Shown: positions 34,903 to 46,986, counted from the first letter of the stretch. The stretch is 64,000 nt of DNA from Azonexus hydrophilus DSM 23864 (GCF_000429605.1 NZ_KE386925.1:737112-801111), one strand, 5' to 3'. Program-made: numbers and translations. The notes: generated by a model not told the origin, from the sequence alone.

Positions 34903-37900
34903 CAATGAGCTTCTTCGGAAAGCGGGGTTTCAGCAGGATGCGGCTGGATCCGGGTGGCCAGCAGGGTATAGACCGCCGGCACCACGAACAGCGTCAGGAA
35001 GGTACCGAGCAGCAGACCGCCGACGATGACCCAACCGATCTGCTGACGCGATTCGGCCCCGGCGCCGGTGGCCAGCGCCAGCGGCACGGCGCCGAGGACC
35101 ATGGCCCCGGTAGTCATCAGGATCGGACGCAAGCGCAGTTCGGCGGCTTCAATCACCGCTTCGCGCAGTTCCCGGCCCTTTTCCTGCAGCTGGTTGGCGA
35201 ATTCGACGATCAGGATGCCGTGCTTGGTAATCAGGCCGACCAGCGTGACCAGGCCGATCTGGCTGTAAACATTGAGCGTGCCGTCGGTCGCCCAGAGCGC
35301 GAACAGCGCGCCGGCCATCGACAGCGGCACGGTTAGCATGATGATCAGCGGATCGCGGAAACTCTCGAACTGCGCCGCCAGGACCAGGTAGATGAAAGCC
35401 AGCGCCAGCACGAAAGTGATCGCCAGCGACGCCGACGACTGGCGGAACTCGCGCGTCTGCCCGTTGTAATCGACGGCGTAGCCCGGTTTGAGCATCTGCC
35501 CGGCGACCCCGTCCATGTAGGTCAGCGCCTCACCCATGGTGTAGCCCGGCGCCAGGTTGGCGGTGATGGTCACCGCCCGGCGCTGGCCGAAGTGGTTGAG
35601 CTCCCGGGGCGCCACGGTTTCCTGGACGTCGAGCAGGTTGTCGAGCGAAATCATGCTGCCATCGCCGCCGCGCACGTAGATGTCGCGGATGTCGTCGGGC
35701 GACCGGCGGTCGCTGTCGGCGACCTGGACGATCACGTCGTACTGCTCGCCGTCGCGCTTGAAGCGGGTCACCTGGCGGCCACCGAGGAAGGTTTCCAGCG
35801 TCCGGCCGATGGTCTCGACCGGTACGCCCACGTCGGCCGCCTTGTCGCGCCGCACCACCACCGACAGCTCCGGCTTGTTCAGCTTGAGGTCGGTATCGAC
35901 GTTGGTCAGCCCCGGATTCTTCGCCAGTTCGCCGAGGAATTGCTGGGTCACCTGCTGCAGTTCCTCATAAGGCGCCGAGGTGACGATGACGAAATTGATC
36001 GGCCGCTCGCGCGGACTCTGGCCGAGCGACGGCGGCGTCACCGGGAAAGCCATGACGCCGGGCACGGCGGCGAACTTGGGGAACAGTTCCTTGGCGATGT
36101 CGGACGAACTGCGCGAGCGCTCGCTCCAGTCGCTCAGGCCGACGAAGGAAATGCCCTGGTTCACGGTCGGGTTGCCGGAAACGACGAAATAGCGCTCGAT
36201 ATCCCGGGTCTGGCTGTAGATGTTTTCCAGTTGCTGCGCGTACTTCTCGGTGTAGTCCAGCGTGGCGCCATCCGGCCCGTTGAACACGCCGATGATCACG
36301 CCGCGATCCTCGATCGGCGCCAGTTCGGATTTCAGCGCCTTGAGCAGGACGCCGCAGGCGACGGCGACGGCGACGAAAGCGACGAAGACGATCCAGCGAT
36401 GGGCCAGCGCCTGCGTCAGCACGCGACGATAGCCGGTGTTGAGCCAGTTGAGGAAGGACTCGATCAGCATGAAGCCCTTCGAATGCTTTTCCTCGTGCTT
36501 GAGCAGCACCGAGCACATCATCGGCGACAGCGTCAGCGCAACGAAACCGGACACCAGCACGGCGCCGGCCAGGGTCAGCGCGAACTCGATGAACAGCTTG
36601 CCGGTGCGCCCGGTCATGAACGCGACCGGCGCGTACACGGCGGCCAGCGTCAACGTCATCGCGACCACGGCAAAGCCGATTTCCTTCGCCCCCTTGAACG
36701 CCGCCTCGCGCCGCGACATGCCTTCCTCGATGTGGCGGTAGATGTTCTCCAGCATCACGATGGCGTCGTCGACGACCAGGCCGATGGCCAGCACCAGCGC
36801 CAGCAGCGTCAGCGTGTTGATGGTGAAGCCAAGCACGAACATGATGGCGAAGGCACCGATCAGCGAGACCGGGATGGTGACCAGCGGAATCAGCGTCGCC
36901 CGCAGGTTGCGCAGGAAGAAGAAGATGATCGCCAGCACCAGCACGATGGCTTCGGCGATGGTGGTGAACACCGACTTGATCGAGCGGTCGATGAACACCG
37001 ACGAATCGTAGGAAATATCGACGCGCATGCCCTCGGGCAGCTCTTCGGTGATACGCGGCAGTTCGGCGCGCAGGGCCTTCGACAGTTCGAGCGGGTTGGC
37101 CGTGGCCTGCTTGATCACGCCCAGCGACACCGCCGAGCGCCCCTTGAAGCGCACCGAAGTCCGTTCGGCGGCAGCGCCGATCTCGACCCGCGCGACATCG
37201 CCGATACGCACCGGGTAACCATCGACATTGCGCAGGATGACCGCGCTGAATTCTTCCGGCGTACGCAAGTCAGTGGTCGACACCACGGAAAACTCGCGCT
37301 CGACGCTCTCGATACGCCCGGCCGGCACTTCGACATTCTGCCGGCGCAAAGCATCCTCAACATCGGCCGGCGTCAGCCGATAGGCCGCCAGCCGCTGCTT
37401 GTCCAGCCAGATGCGCATGGCGAACTTGCGCTCGCCGAACACGCGCACGTCGGCAGCACCGGTCAGCGTCTGCAGCTTGGGCTTGACGATACGGTTGGCG
37501 ACGTCGGTGACTTCCAGCGGCGAATGTTTCTCGGACGAGAACGCCAGCCAGATGATCGGGTTGGCGTCGGCCTCGACCTTGGCGATGACCGGCTCGTCGA
37601 CTTCGTCGGGCAGGCGGTTACGCACTCGCGAAACGCGGTCGCGGACGTCGGCAGCGGCCGAATCCGGCTCGCGTTCGAGCTTGAAGCGCACCGAAATCTG
37701 GCTGCGCTCGGCGCGTGAGATCGAGGTGATCACCTCGACGCCCTCGATGCCGGCCAGCGAATCCTCGAGCGGCTTGGTCACCTGCGACTCGATGATGTCG
37801 GCCGAGGCGCCACGGTAATCGCTGGTCACCGTGACCACCGGCTCGTCGATCTTCGGGTACTCGCGCACCGACAGGCGATCGTAGGAAACGATACCGATCA

Positions 37901-37967
37901 GCATCACGACCAGCGACAGCACGGTCGCGAAGACCGGCCGTTCGATGCAGATTTCCGAAATTCTCAT
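34902..37967 (-). CDS. RND efflux permease (HAE1-like)
   Basis: The 1021-residue protein has full RND length, starting MRISEICIERPVFATVLSLVV. The proton-relay Asp pair lies in IGLVVDDAIVMLENI near residue 400, and the C-terminal half has an IGLVTLVGLITKHGILIVEF segment. Two large periplasmic loops separate two sets of six helices. It should export drugs or hydrophobic compounds with the adaptor encoded upstream and an outer-membrane channel that is not in this window. It overlaps the adaptor gene by four bases (ATGA) and the DedA-like gene by one. Confidence 0.95.
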   Translation of the reverse strand: MRISEICIERPVFATVLSLVVMLIGIVSYDRLSVREYPKIDEPVVTVTSDYRGASADIIESQVTKPLEDSLAGIEGVEVITSISRAERSQISVRFKLEREPDSAAADVRDRVSRVRNRLPDEVDEPVIAKVEADANPIIWLAFSSEKHSPLEVTDVANRIVKPKLQTLTGAADVRVFGERKFAMRIWLDKQRLAAYRLTPADVEDALRRQNVEVPAGRIESVEREFSVVSTTDLRTPEEFSAVILRNVDGYPVRIGDVARVEIGAAAERTSVRFKGRSAVSLGVIKQATANPLELSKALRAELPRITEELPEGMRVDISYDSSVFIDRSIKSVFTTIAEAIVLVLAIIFFFLRNLRATLIPLVTIPVSLIGAFAIMFVLGFTINTLTLLALVLAIGLVVDDAIVMLENIYRHIEEGMSRREAAFKGAKEIGFAVVAMTLTLAAVYAPVAFMTGRTGKLFIEFALTLAGAVLVSGFVALTLSPMMCSVLLKHEEKHSKGFMLIESFLNWLNTGYRRVLTQALAHRWIVFVAFVAVAVACGVLLKALKSELAPIEDRGVIIGVFNGPDGATLDYTEKYAQQLENIYSQTRDIERYFVVSGNPTVNQGISFVGLSDWSERSRSSSDIAKELFPKFAAVPGVMAFPVTPPSLGQSPRERPINFVIVTSAPYEELQQVTQQFLGELAKNPGLTNVDTDLKLNKPELSVVVRRDKAADVGVPVETIGRTLETFLGGRQVTRFKRDGEQYDVIVQVADSDRRSPDDIRDIYVRGGDGSMISLDNLLDVQETVAPRELNHFGQRRAVTITANLAPGYTMGEALTYMDGVAGQMLKPGYAVDYNGQTREFRQSSASLAITFVLALAFIYLVLAAQFESFRDPLIIMLTVPLSMAGALFALWATDGTLNVYSQIGLVTLVGLITKHGILIVEFANQLQEKGRELREAVIEAAELRLRPILMTTGAMVLGAVPLALATGAGAESRQQIGWVIVGGLLLGTFLTLFVVPAVYTLLATRIQPHPAETPLSEEAH

Positions 37968-39085
37968 GGCTTGCCCTGGGCGCCTTCAGCCGCCTTCGCT
38001 CCCGGCACCGTCACCGGCGCCCCCGGGCGCAGCTTCAGCTGGCCAGCACTGACCACGACATCGCCCGCCGCCAGTCCGTCGACAATCTCGACCTGGGCAT
38101 CGCGGCGGATGCCGGTACGGACCACAACCCGCTCGGCCTTGCCATCGACCACCTTGAACACGGCCGGCTTGGCGCCCGGCATGATGGCTTCTTCCGGCAC
38201 CATCAGCACGCCCTTGCGCTCGCCGAAGGCCAGCCGCAGACGGACGAACATGCCCGGCCGCAACTGACCGGCGGCATTGTCCAGCCGCGCACGCACGGCG
38301 ATCGAGCGGCCGTTCGGATCGATCTGCGGATCGATGGCCTCGACCTTGGCGACGAATCGCTGCCCCGGCAGCGCATCGCTGCCCAGCTCCAGCGACTGCC
38401 CAGCCTTGACCCGCTCCAGCCAGGTTTCAGCCAGACGGAAATCGACGCGCAGGCTGCTGACGTCCTCGATATTGACCAGCGCCTCGCCTTCCTTGATATA
38501 GCTGCCGACGCTCACGTCACGCAACCCGACGATGCCGCGGAACGGCGCCTGGATGCGCATCTTCGCTGCCTTGGCCGCCGCCAGCTGGACCGCCGCTTCC
38601 TGCACCTTCAACGTCGCTGCCGAAGCATCGAGCGCCTGCGGGCTGATGAATTTCTTTTCCAGTAGTTCCTGGTTGCGCTTGAAGCTGGCCAGCGCCAGGT
38701 CGCGATTGGCCCGGGCCTGCGCCAGTTCGGCGTCGGGAATGGTGGCATCGAAGGCGATCAGCAGATCGCCCTTGTTGACCAGCGCACCATCGCGAAAGCC
38801 GATCCGGGTGATGCGCCCGCTGACTTCCGGACGCAGCACGACCGATTCGGCAGCCTTCAGCGTGCCGACGGCGGTGGTGTCATCGGCGAAATCAACCGCC
38901 AGCACGGTGGCGACTTCGACCGCCACCGGCCGTGCCGGTGCCGCCTGAGCTGCCGGTGCGGCGGCCTTCTGGGCCGGCGCGGGCGCCGGCGCTTCGCTGC
39001 GGTTGGCCGACCAGGCATAGAAACCAAGTCCCAGCAGACCGGTAAAGGAAAGCGCAAGAACGCCACGACGTTTCATCTTGTTCAT
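37964..39085 (-). CDS. RND efflux periplasmic adaptor (membrane fusion protein)
   Basis: The 373-residue protein has an N-terminal anchor or signal (RGVLALSFTGLLGLGFYAWS) and an Ala/Pro-rich linker. It then shows the split lipoyl motif (VLRPEVSGRITRIGFRDGALVNKGDLL and MRIQAPFRGIVGLRDVSVG, in part), a helical hairpin and a beta-barrel domain. It links the RND permease to an outer-membrane channel. Its ATG overlaps the rlpA stop (ATGA), so rlpA, adaptor, permease and DedA-like gene form one coupled operon. Confidence 0.93.
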   Translation of the reverse strand: MNKMKRRGVLALSFTGLLGLGFYAWSANRSEAPAPAPAQKAAAPAAQAAPARPVAVEVATVLAVDFADDTTAVGTLKAAESVVLRPEVSGRITRIGFRDGALVNKGDLLIAFDATIPDAELAQARANRDLALASFKRNQELLEKKFISPQALDASAATLKVQEAAVQLAAAKAAKMRIQAPFRGIVGLRDVSVGSYIKEGEALVNIEDVSSLRVDFRLAETWLERVKAGQSLELGSDALPGQRFVAKVEAIDPQIDPNGRSIAVRARLDNAAGQLRPGMFVRLRLAFGERKGVLMVPEEAIMPGAKPAVFKVVDGKAERVVVRTGIRRDAQVEIVDGLAAGDVVVSAGQLKLRPGAPVTVPGAKAAEGAQGKP

Positions 39086-39636
39086 GGTGGGGAGATTCCT
39101 GGGCTTGGCCCGAGATTGATCATTCCAGACGGATTGTACCCAACATCGCCTCCGACACCGACCGCGTCAGCGTTTTCCCTTGCGGGAGAAGCGAAGGCGT
39201 CGGCGCAGGCGAGATGGCCACGGGCCTGCAGGGACTCGTCGAGCAAGGCAACCTTGACCTTGACGACACCGGCCTGGAGCATTTCCAGGTAATCGGCGGC
39301 AGATTTCGAAATATCGATGACCCGCGTCCGATGCCGGCGATGCATGCGGTCATTGATGCGGACCACGACGCACAGGCCATTGGACGGACGCAGCACGGCA
39401 ACGTGGCTGCCGAGCGGGAAGCGGTTGCTGGCGGCGCTGAAGACGGTCTTGTCGAAAACCTCACCGCTGGCCGTCTTGCGGCCATGGAACTTGCTGCCGT
39501 AGTAACTGGCCAGCCCTTCGACCACGGCGACCGGCGACGGCGCCTCGGCAACCGCCGCCAGGGTCAGGCCCAGGCCGCAGCAGAGCGCCGCGACCCGCCT
39601 GACAAGATCAGATGACGACGGTCTGCGCCTCGTCAC
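39082..39636 (-). CDS. rlpA: RlpA-like septal lytic transglycosylase
   Basis: The 184-residue protein has a signal peptide ([18 protein letters not shown]). Its double-psi beta-barrel domain contains [38 protein letters not shown] and the conserved Asp segment [13 protein letters not shown]. RlpA enzymes cleave stem-less glycan at the division septum. No SPOR domain is present, and no clear lipobox. The start is a GTG at 39636, 29 bases inside purM; no better start is seen before the signal peptide. Its coupling to an efflux operon is unusual. Confidence 0.87.
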   Translation of the reverse strand: MTRRRPSSSDLVRRVAALCCGLGLTLAAVAEAPSPVAVVEGLASYYGSKFHGRKTASGEVFDKTVFSAASNRFPLGSHVAVLRPSNGLCVVVRINDRMHRRHRTRVIDISKSAADYLEMLQAGVVKVKVALLDESLQARGHLACADAFASPARENADAVGVGGDVGYNPSGMINLGPSPGISPP

Positions 39637-40648
39637 CCTGACGGGCCCGGATCGTGCCGATGCGGTAAACCGCTTCGCCCTGCGCCTTCAGCTCGGCCAT
39701 CGCCGCATCGGCGTCGGCCGCAGCGACGACAACGACCAGGCCGATACCGCAGTTGAAGGTGCGGTGCATCTCGCTCTCGGCGACATTGCCTTCGGCCTGC
39801 ATCCAGTCAAACAGCTTGGGACGCGGCCAGGCGGCCTTTTCCAGTTCGGCGACGGTGTTTTCCGGGAGCACGCGCGGCACGTTTTCGAGCAGGCCGCCAC
39901 CGGTGATGTGGGCCATGCCCTTGATCGCGACCTTTTCCATCGTCGCCAGCACCTGCTTGACGTAGATGCGGGTCGGCGCCATGACCACGTCGGCCAGCGA
40001 ACGATCGCCGTCGAACGGCGCGTTCATGTCCGGCTTGGAACGGTCGATGATCTTGCGCACCAGCGAGTAGCCGTTGGAGTGGGCGCCGGAAGACGCCAGG
40101 CCGAGCACGACGTCGCCCGGGGCAATCGACTTGCCGTCGATGGCCTTGGATTTTTCAACGACGCCGACCGCGAAACCGGCGAGATCGTATTCGCCGGCCG
40201 GGTACATGCCCGGCATTTCGGCGGTTTCGCCACCGATCAGCGCGCAACCGGCCAGTTCGCAGCCCTTGGCGATGCCGCCGACGACGGCAGCGGCGGTATC
40301 GACATCGAGCTTGCCGCAGGCAAAGTAATCGAGGAAGAACAGCGATTCGGCGCCAAGCACCAGAATGTCATTGACGCTCATCGCGACCAGATCCTGGCCG
40401 ACGGTGTCGTGACGATTAAGGTCGAACGCCAGCTTCAGCTTGGTCCCGACACCGTCGGTCCCGGACACCAGCACCGGCTCCTTGTAACGCTTGGGCACTT
40501 CGAACAGGGCGCCGAAGCCGCCAATGCCGCCGAGCACGCCGTCGCGCAGCGTCTTCTTGGCCAGGGGCTTGATGCGCTCGACGAGGGCATCGCCGGCATC
40601 GATGTCGACACCGGCATCACGGTAGGAGAGGGAGGTATTCTGGGTCAT
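39608..40648 (-). CDS. purM: phosphoribosylformylglycinamidine cyclo-ligase
   Basis: From the ATG at 40648 ([17 protein letters not shown]) the product has 346 residues. It has the AIR-synthase motifs [56 protein letters not shown] and [19 protein letters not shown]. It closes the imidazole ring in purine synthesis using ATP. It precedes rlpA and overlaps it by 29 bases. Confidence 0.97.
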   Translation of the reverse strand: MTQNTSLSYRDAGVDIDAGDALVERIKPLAKKTLRDGVLGGIGGFGALFEVPKRYKEPVLVSGTDGVGTKLKLAFDLNRHDTVGQDLVAMSVNDILVLGAESLFFLDYFACGKLDVDTAAAVVGGIAKGCELAGCALIGGETAEMPGMYPAGEYDLAGFAVGVVEKSKAIDGKSIAPGDVVLGLASSGAHSNGYSLVRKIIDRSKPDMNAPFDGDRSLADVVMAPTRIYVKQVLATMEKVAIKGMAHITGGGLLENVPRVLPENTVAELEKAAWPRPKLFDWMQAEGNVAESEMHRTFNCGIGLVVVVAAADADAAMAELKAQGEAVYRIGTIRARQGDEAQTVVI

Positions 40649-40810
40649 GATCTTGAAAGCTCGCCGGAAGCAGCCCAAGGGCCGCTGGAAAAAACTGCGA
40701 TTTTACCCGAAAGCCGGCCGAGCCCCTAACCCATGGCGCCGGGTCTGCTAAAATCGCGGGTCCGTCTTTCCGGCGCCCGGCATGGCGCCCATCCCGTGGA
40801 GATTTCACCG

Positions 40811-42085
40811 ATGTACCAGTCCCCCCTGCTTCAGGATCTGCATGAGCGCGGTCTGATCGCCCAGCTCACCGACGCGGAAACGCTCGACAAAATGCTGCAG
40901 GAGGAGAAGATCACGCTGTATTGCGGCTTCGATCCGACCGCCGACAGCCTGCATCTCGGCCACCTGGTGCCGGTACTCATCCTCAAGCGCTTCCAGCAGG
41001 CCGGGCACCGGCCGATCGCGCTGGTCGGCGGTGCCACCGGCATGATCGGCGACCCGAGCTTCAAGGCGACCGAGCGCAAGCTCAACACGCCGGAGGTGAT
41101 CGCTTCCTGGGTCGGCAAGATTCGCGGCCAGGTCGAGCCCTTCCTGAGTTTCGAGGGCGACAACGCGGCGCTGATGGCGAACAACCACGACTGGTTCGGC
41201 GCCATGAACTGCCTGGAATTCCTGCGCGACATCGGCAAGCACTTCTCGGTCAATGCCATGATCAAGAAGGAATCCGTGCAGCAGCGACTGGTGCGCGAGG
41301 ACCAGGGGATTTCCTACACCGAGTTCTCCTACAGCCTGCTGCAGGGCTACGATTTCGCCGAACTGTTCAAGCAATTCGGCTGCAAGCTGCAGGTCGGCGG
41401 TTCCGACCAGTGGGGTAATATCGTCGCCGGTACCGACCTGACCCGTCGCCTGCACCAGACGCAGGTCTATGGCATGACCGTGCCGCTTATCACCAAGGCC
41501 GACGGCACCAAGTTCGGCAAGACCGAATCGGGCGCCATCTGGCTCGACCCGAAGAAGACCTCGCCCTACGCCTTCTACCAGTTCTGGCTGAACACGGCCG
41601 ACGCCGACGTCTACAAGTTCCTCAAGTTCTTCACCTTCCTGCCGATCGAACGCATCAACGAGATCGAAGCGGCCGACCAGGCCAGCGGCGGCAAGCCCGA
41701 AGCCCAGCGCATCCTGGCCGAAGAGGCGACCCGCCTGGTGCATGGCGAAGTCGCGCTGATGGCGGCGCGGCGCATCACCGAATGCCTGTTCTCCGGCCAA
41801 CTGGCCGATCTGACCGAAAACGACCTCGAACAACTGGCCCAGGACGGCATGCCCGGCATTGCGCTCGACAGCGCCGCCGACGGCCTGATCGACGCGCTGG
41901 CAGCCAGCGGCCTGGCCAAGTCGAAGTCGGAAGCGCGCACCTTTATCCAGGGCGGCAGCGTGACGATCAACGGCAACAAGGCCGATTCGCTCGACCACCG
42001 CCTCGTCGGCGACGACCGCCTCTACGGCCGCTTCACCATCCTGCGCCGGGGTAAGAAGCAGTACGCGATGCTGCGCTGGCAATAA
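40811..42085 (+). CDS. tyrS: tyrosyl-tRNA synthetase
   Basis: From the ATG at 40811 ([15 protein letters not shown]) the protein has 424 residues. It shows the class I signature as LHLGHL near residue 47, the specificity segment [19 protein letters not shown] as the KMSKS loop, and a C-terminal S4 RNA-binding domain ([18 protein letters not shown]). It charges tRNA-Tyr. GTGGAG precedes the start at a good distance, and a TAAAAT at 40749-40754 may be a -10 box. Confidence 0.97.
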   Translation: MYQSPLLQDLHERGLIAQLTDAETLDKMLQEEKITLYCGFDPTADSLHLGHLVPVLILKRFQQAGHRPIALVGGATGMIGDPSFKATERKLNTPEVIASWVGKIRGQVEPFLSFEGDNAALMANNHDWFGAMNCLEFLRDIGKHFSVNAMIKKESVQQRLVREDQGISYTEFSYSLLQGYDFAELFKQFGCKLQVGGSDQWGNIVAGTDLTRRLHQTQVYGMTVPLITKADGTKFGKTESGAIWLDPKKTSPYAFYQFWLNTADADVYKFLKFFTFLPIERINEIEAADQASGGKPEAQRILAEEATRLVHGEVALMAARRITECLFSGQLADLTENDLEQLAQDGMPGIALDSAADGLIDALAASGLAKSKSEARTFIQGGSVTINGNKADSLDHRLVGDDRLYGRFTILRRGKKQYAMLRWQ

Positions 42086-42092
42086 GCCGACA

Positions 42093-42746
42093 ATGCGCCA
42101 GCTGATCCTCGACCTGCTGCCGGAAAGCCCGCCGTCGCTGGACAATTTCGTTGCCGGCGGCAACGACGAGACGTTGGCGGCATTGACCGGCTGGCTGGCC
42201 GGCACGCTGGAAGCGACCGCCTTCTGCCTGCACGGTGAGGCCGGTTGCGGCAAGACCCACGTGCTGCTCGCCTGCGGTTTCAACTACATCGACGCCGCCG
42301 CCAATCCCGGCCTCGACGGCGTCACCGCCGACGGCCCGCTGGCCGTGGACAATGTCGAAGCACTCGACGCCAGCGGCCAGATTGCCCTGTTCGCGCTGTT
42401 CAACCAGCTCCGCGCCAGTGGCGAACGCCTGCTCACCGCCGCCGGCCAGCCGCCCTCGCACCTGGCACTGCGCGAGGACCTGCGCACCCGCCTCGGCGCC
42501 GGCCTGATCTACCGGCTGCAGCCGCTGTCCGACGCCGAAAAGGCCGCCGCGCTCGCCGCCCAGGCCAGGGAACGGGCGCTCAAGCTGACGCCCGAAGCCA
42601 TCGACTACCTGATGCGCCACGCGCCGCGCAACATGCGCGCGCTGTCGGCGCTGATCGTCGCCCTCGACCGTTACACCCTAGAACACAAGCGCGCGGTGAC
42701 GCTGCCGTTGCTGCGCGAACTACTCACTCAGGAAGCCACCGTATGA
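42093..42746 (+). CDS. hda: DnaA regulatory inactivator Hda
   Basis: The 217-residue protein is a DnaA-like AAA+ domain without the DNA-binding domain. It has the N-terminal clamp-interaction segment MRQLILDLLPESPPSLDNFV, the P-loop HGEAGCGKTHVLLAC, LAVDNVEALD and the lid segment RHAPRNMRALSALI. Hda works with the sliding clamp to stimulate ATP hydrolysis by DnaA and prevent over-initiation. It follows tyrS by 7 bases and overlaps the HAD gene by four. Confidence 0.92.
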   Translation: MRQLILDLLPESPPSLDNFVAGGNDETLAALTGWLAGTLEATAFCLHGEAGCGKTHVLLACGFNYIDAAANPGLDGVTADGPLAVDNVEALDASGQIALFALFNQLRASGERLLTAAGQPPSHLALREDLRTRLGAGLIYRLQPLSDAEKAAALAAQARERALKLTPEAIDYLMRHAPRNMRALSALIVALDRYTLEHKRAVTLPLLRELLTQEATV

Positions 42747-43411
42747 ACCTCGCCCTTTTTGATCTCGACAACACCCTGCTCGCCGGCGATTCCGACTTCG
42801 AATGGGCGCAGTTCCTTATTTCCAAGGGCGTCGTCGATCGCGAAGTCCAGGAAGCCAAGAACGTCGAGTTCTACGAGCACTACAAGGCCGGCACGCTCGA
42901 CATCGACGCCTTCCTCGAATTCCAGCTGGCGCCGCTGACCCGCCACCCGCGCGCCGAACTCGACGCCTGGCACCGCGAGTACATGGACCGCCACATCCGC
43001 CCGCTGATCGGCGACCAGGCGCGGGCGCTGGTGCGCAGCCACCTCGATGCCGGCGACCTGTGCGTGATCGTCACCGCCACCAACAGTTTCGTCACCGGCC
43101 CGATTGCCCGCGAATTCGGCATCCATCACCTGATCGGCACGATTCCGGCGGTCGACGTCAAGGACGGCGCTTTCTTCGGCACGTCGACCGGCACGCCGTC
43201 GTTCCAGGCCGGCAAGATCGTCCGCGTCGAGCAGTGGCTGGAAGCGCACGGCCTGTGGTGGGGCAGCTTCGACAACAGCTATTTCTACAGCGATTCGCAC
43301 AACGATCTGCCGCTGATGAAGCACGTCCGCACCCCGGTCGCCGTCGATCCGGATGACAAACTGTGTCATCACGCCACTGAAATGGGCTGGAAAATCATCA
43401 CATTGCGGTAA
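42743..43411 (+). CDS. HAD-IB family hydrolase (phosphoserine-phosphatase-like)
   Basis: The 222-residue protein starts MNLALFDLDNTLLAGDSDFEW, HAD motif I with both catalytic Asp. Motif II Thr lies in CVIVTATNSF, a Lys in FQAGKIVRVEQW, and motif III/IV in YFYSDSHNDLPLM. This is the HAD-IB (SerB-like) group; the substrate cannot be told. It overlaps hda by ATGA. Its stop codon overlaps a candidate -10 box (TAAAAT at 43409-43414) for pcnB. Confidence 0.88.
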   Translation: MNLALFDLDNTLLAGDSDFEWAQFLISKGVVDREVQEAKNVEFYEHYKAGTLDIDAFLEFQLAPLTRHPRAELDAWHREYMDRHIRPLIGDQARALVRSHLDAGDLCVIVTATNSFVTGPIAREFGIHHLIGTIPAVDVKDGAFFGTSTGTPSFQAGKIVRVEQWLEAHGLWWGSFDNSYFYSDSHNDLPLMKHVRTPVAVDPDDKLCHHATEMGWKIITLR

Positions 43412-43458
43412 AATTCCCGCTTTTCGCAGCGCAACATGCGCTTGACCCTCAGGCACCC

Positions 43459-44799
43459 GTGATCCGCAAACTCATTTCCCGCGTCTTCCGCGGCAACAAG
43501 AACAAGGGCAACCGGCATGAGCCGGCCGTGATTCCCGTCTCCAGCCACGGCATCACCCGCGACCGCCTGTCCAGCGGCAGCCGGCGTACCTGCGAGACGC
43601 TGCAGGCCGAAGGCTTCAAGGCCTACGTCGTCGGCGGCGCCGTGCGCGATCTGCTGATCGGCGCCGACCCCAAGGATTTCGACGTCGCCACCAATGCCAC
43701 GCCGGAAGAAGTGCGCCGCTGCTTCCGCCGCTCGCGCATCATCGGCCGCCGCTTCCAGATCGTCCATGTGATGATGGGCCAGGAAGTCATCGAAGTGACC
43801 ACCTTCCGCGGCACGCTCGACGAGACGACGAAGAAGGACGAACACGGCCGCGTGCTGCACGACAACGTCTTCGGCTCGCAGGCGGAAGACGCCGCCCGCC
43901 GCGACTTCACCGCCAACGCACTGTATTACGATCCGACGACCGAAACCGTCATCGACTACCACCACGGCGTCGGCGACCTCAAGGCCAGGACGCTGCGCAT
44001 GATCGGCGAACCGCGTGCCCGCTACCGCGAGGACCCGGTGCGCATGTTGCGCGCCGTGCGCCTGGCGGCCAAGCTCGGCCTGTCGATCGACCCCGAGGCG
44101 AAAAAGCCGATCCGCGAGATGGCCGAACTGCTGGAAAACGTTCCCGCTGCCCGCCTGTTCGACGAGATGCTCAAGCTGCTGACCTCGGGTCACTCGGTCA
44201 AGTGCATCACGCAACTGCGCGACGAGGGCCTGCACCACGGCCTGCTGCCGCTGCTCGACGTGATCCTCGAACAGCCGCTCGGCGAGAAGTTCGTCATGCT
44301 GGCGCTGGCCAGCACCGACGAACGCGTCCGTCGCGGCAAGGGCACCTCGCCCGGCTTCCTGTTCGCGACCCTGCTCTGGCACGAAGTGCTGGCGCACTGG
44401 GACAAGATGAAGGCCAAGGGCGAAGCCAAGATTCCGGCGCTGTTCCAGGCCATGGACACGGTCCTCGACGTGCAGGGCGAAAAACTCGCCATCACCCGCC
44501 GCATTGCCGGCGACATCAAGGACATCTGGGCGCTGCAACCGCGTTTCGAACAGCGCGCCGGCAAGCGCCCCTACGCCCTGCTCGAACAACCGCGCTTCCG
44601 TGCCGGTTACGACTTCCTGCTGCTGCGCGCGCAGGCCGGCGAAATCGACATGGAACTGGTCGAATGGTGGACGCGCTTCCAGAACGCCGAAGGCGACAAG
44701 CGCGCCGAAATGCTGCTGCCGGAAGCCGCCGGCGACAAGAAGAAGCGCCGGCGCCGGAAAAAACCGGCCAACGCCACGCCCCAAGCCAGCGACGCATGA
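43459..44799 (+). CDS. pcnB: poly(A) polymerase I
   Basis: The 446-residue enzyme starts at GTG 43459 (MIRKLISRVFRGNKNKG). It contains the nucleotidyltransferase core YVVGGAVRDLLIGADPKDFDVATNATPEEV (cited in halves) with the catalytic Asp pair. It then has DFTANALYYDP and a C-terminal basic tail (KKKRRRRKKP). It adds poly(A) to RNA 3' ends, aiding decay. The basic N-terminus before the core supports PcnB rather than the CCA-adding enzyme. It overlaps folK by ATGA. Confidence 0.93.
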   Translation: MIRKLISRVFRGNKNKGNRHEPAVIPVSSHGITRDRLSSGSRRTCETLQAEGFKAYVVGGAVRDLLIGADPKDFDVATNATPEEVRRCFRRSRIIGRRFQIVHVMMGQEVIEVTTFRGTLDETTKKDEHGRVLHDNVFGSQAEDAARRDFTANALYYDPTTETVIDYHHGVGDLKARTLRMIGEPRARYREDPVRMLRAVRLAAKLGLSIDPEAKKPIREMAELLENVPAARLFDEMLKLLTSGHSVKCITQLRDEGLHHGLLPLLDVILEQPLGEKFVMLALASTDERVRRGKGTSPGFLFATLLWHEVLAHWDKMKAKGEAKIPALFQAMDTVLDVQGEKLAITRRIAGDIKDIWALQPRFEQRAGKRPYALLEQPRFRAGYDFLLLRAQAGEIDMELVEWWTRFQNAEGDKRAEMLLPEAAGDKKKRRRRKKPANATPQASDA

Positions 44800-45272
44800 G
44801 TCTCGCCTACATTGCCCTGGGCGCCAATCTTGGCGACCCGGCGGCCACCGTCAACGCCGCTTTTGCCGCGCTCGACCAGTTGCCGCAAAGCCGTCTGCTG
44901 GCCAAATCGGCGCTTTACCGCACGGCGCCGGTCGGCATCGCCGACCAGCCGGAATTCGTCAATGCCGCCGCCCTGATCGACACCACGCTGGCGCCGGAAG
45001 CCTTGCTCGACGCGCTGCTCGGCATCGAACAAGCCTTCGGGCGCGTCCGTGCCGAACGCAACGGCCCGCGCACGCTCGACCTCGACATCCTGCTCTACGA
45101 CGACCTGATGCTGGCGACGCCGCGCCTGACGCTGCCGCACCCGCGCCTGCACCTGCGTGCCTTCGTCCTGCAGCCGCTGGCCGACCTGGCGCCGGACTTG
45201 GCCATCCCCGGTCGCGGCCGTCTGGCCGCCTGGCTGCCGGCGGTTGCCAACCAGGGTATCTGCCGCCTTTGA
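44796..45272 (+). CDS. folK: hydroxymethyldihydropterin pyrophosphokinase
   Basis: The 158-residue enzyme starts MSLAYIALGANLGDP, the HPPK start motif. It contains PEFVNAAALIDT, GPRTLDLDILLYDD and LPHPRLHLRAFVLQPLADL. It transfers pyrophosphate from ATP to 6-hydroxymethyl-dihydropterin in folate synthesis. It overlaps pcnB by four bases and lies 66 bases before panB. Folate and pantothenate synthesis share 5,10-methylene-tetrahydrofolate through PanB. Confidence 0.96.
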   Translation: MSLAYIALGANLGDPAATVNAAFAALDQLPQSRLLAKSALYRTAPVGIADQPEFVNAAALIDTTLAPEALLDALLGIEQAFGRVRAERNGPRTLDLDILLYDDLMLATPRLTLPHPRLHLRAFVLQPLADLAPDLAIPGRGRLAAWLPAVANQGICRL

Positions 45273-45280
45273 TTTAACCC

Positions 45281-45308
45281 TTGCCACTTCGGCGCCGCTG
45301 TGTATCCT
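45281..45308 (+). promoter_or_regulatory. candidate sigma-70 promoter for panB-panC
   Basis: TTGCCA (45281-45286) and TATCCT (45303-45308) are 16 bases apart, in the short folK-panB gap. The start of transcription would be near 45315, 24 bases before panB. The match is moderate. Confidence 0.35.
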
Positions 45309-45338
45309 TGGCGCCGTCAACAACGCCACGGGACGCCC

Positions 45339-46986
<1,648 letters not shown>

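Noticed and set aside
35592..37718. A 708-residue plus-strand open frame opposite the RND permease.
   Set aside because: Its translation is His/Arg/Asp-rich shadow sequence; the opposite strand encodes a full-length RND protein.
42093..42746. The hda gene as a second DnaA.
   Set aside because: The protein is only 217 residues and lacks the DnaA DNA-binding domain; length and neighbours fit Hda.
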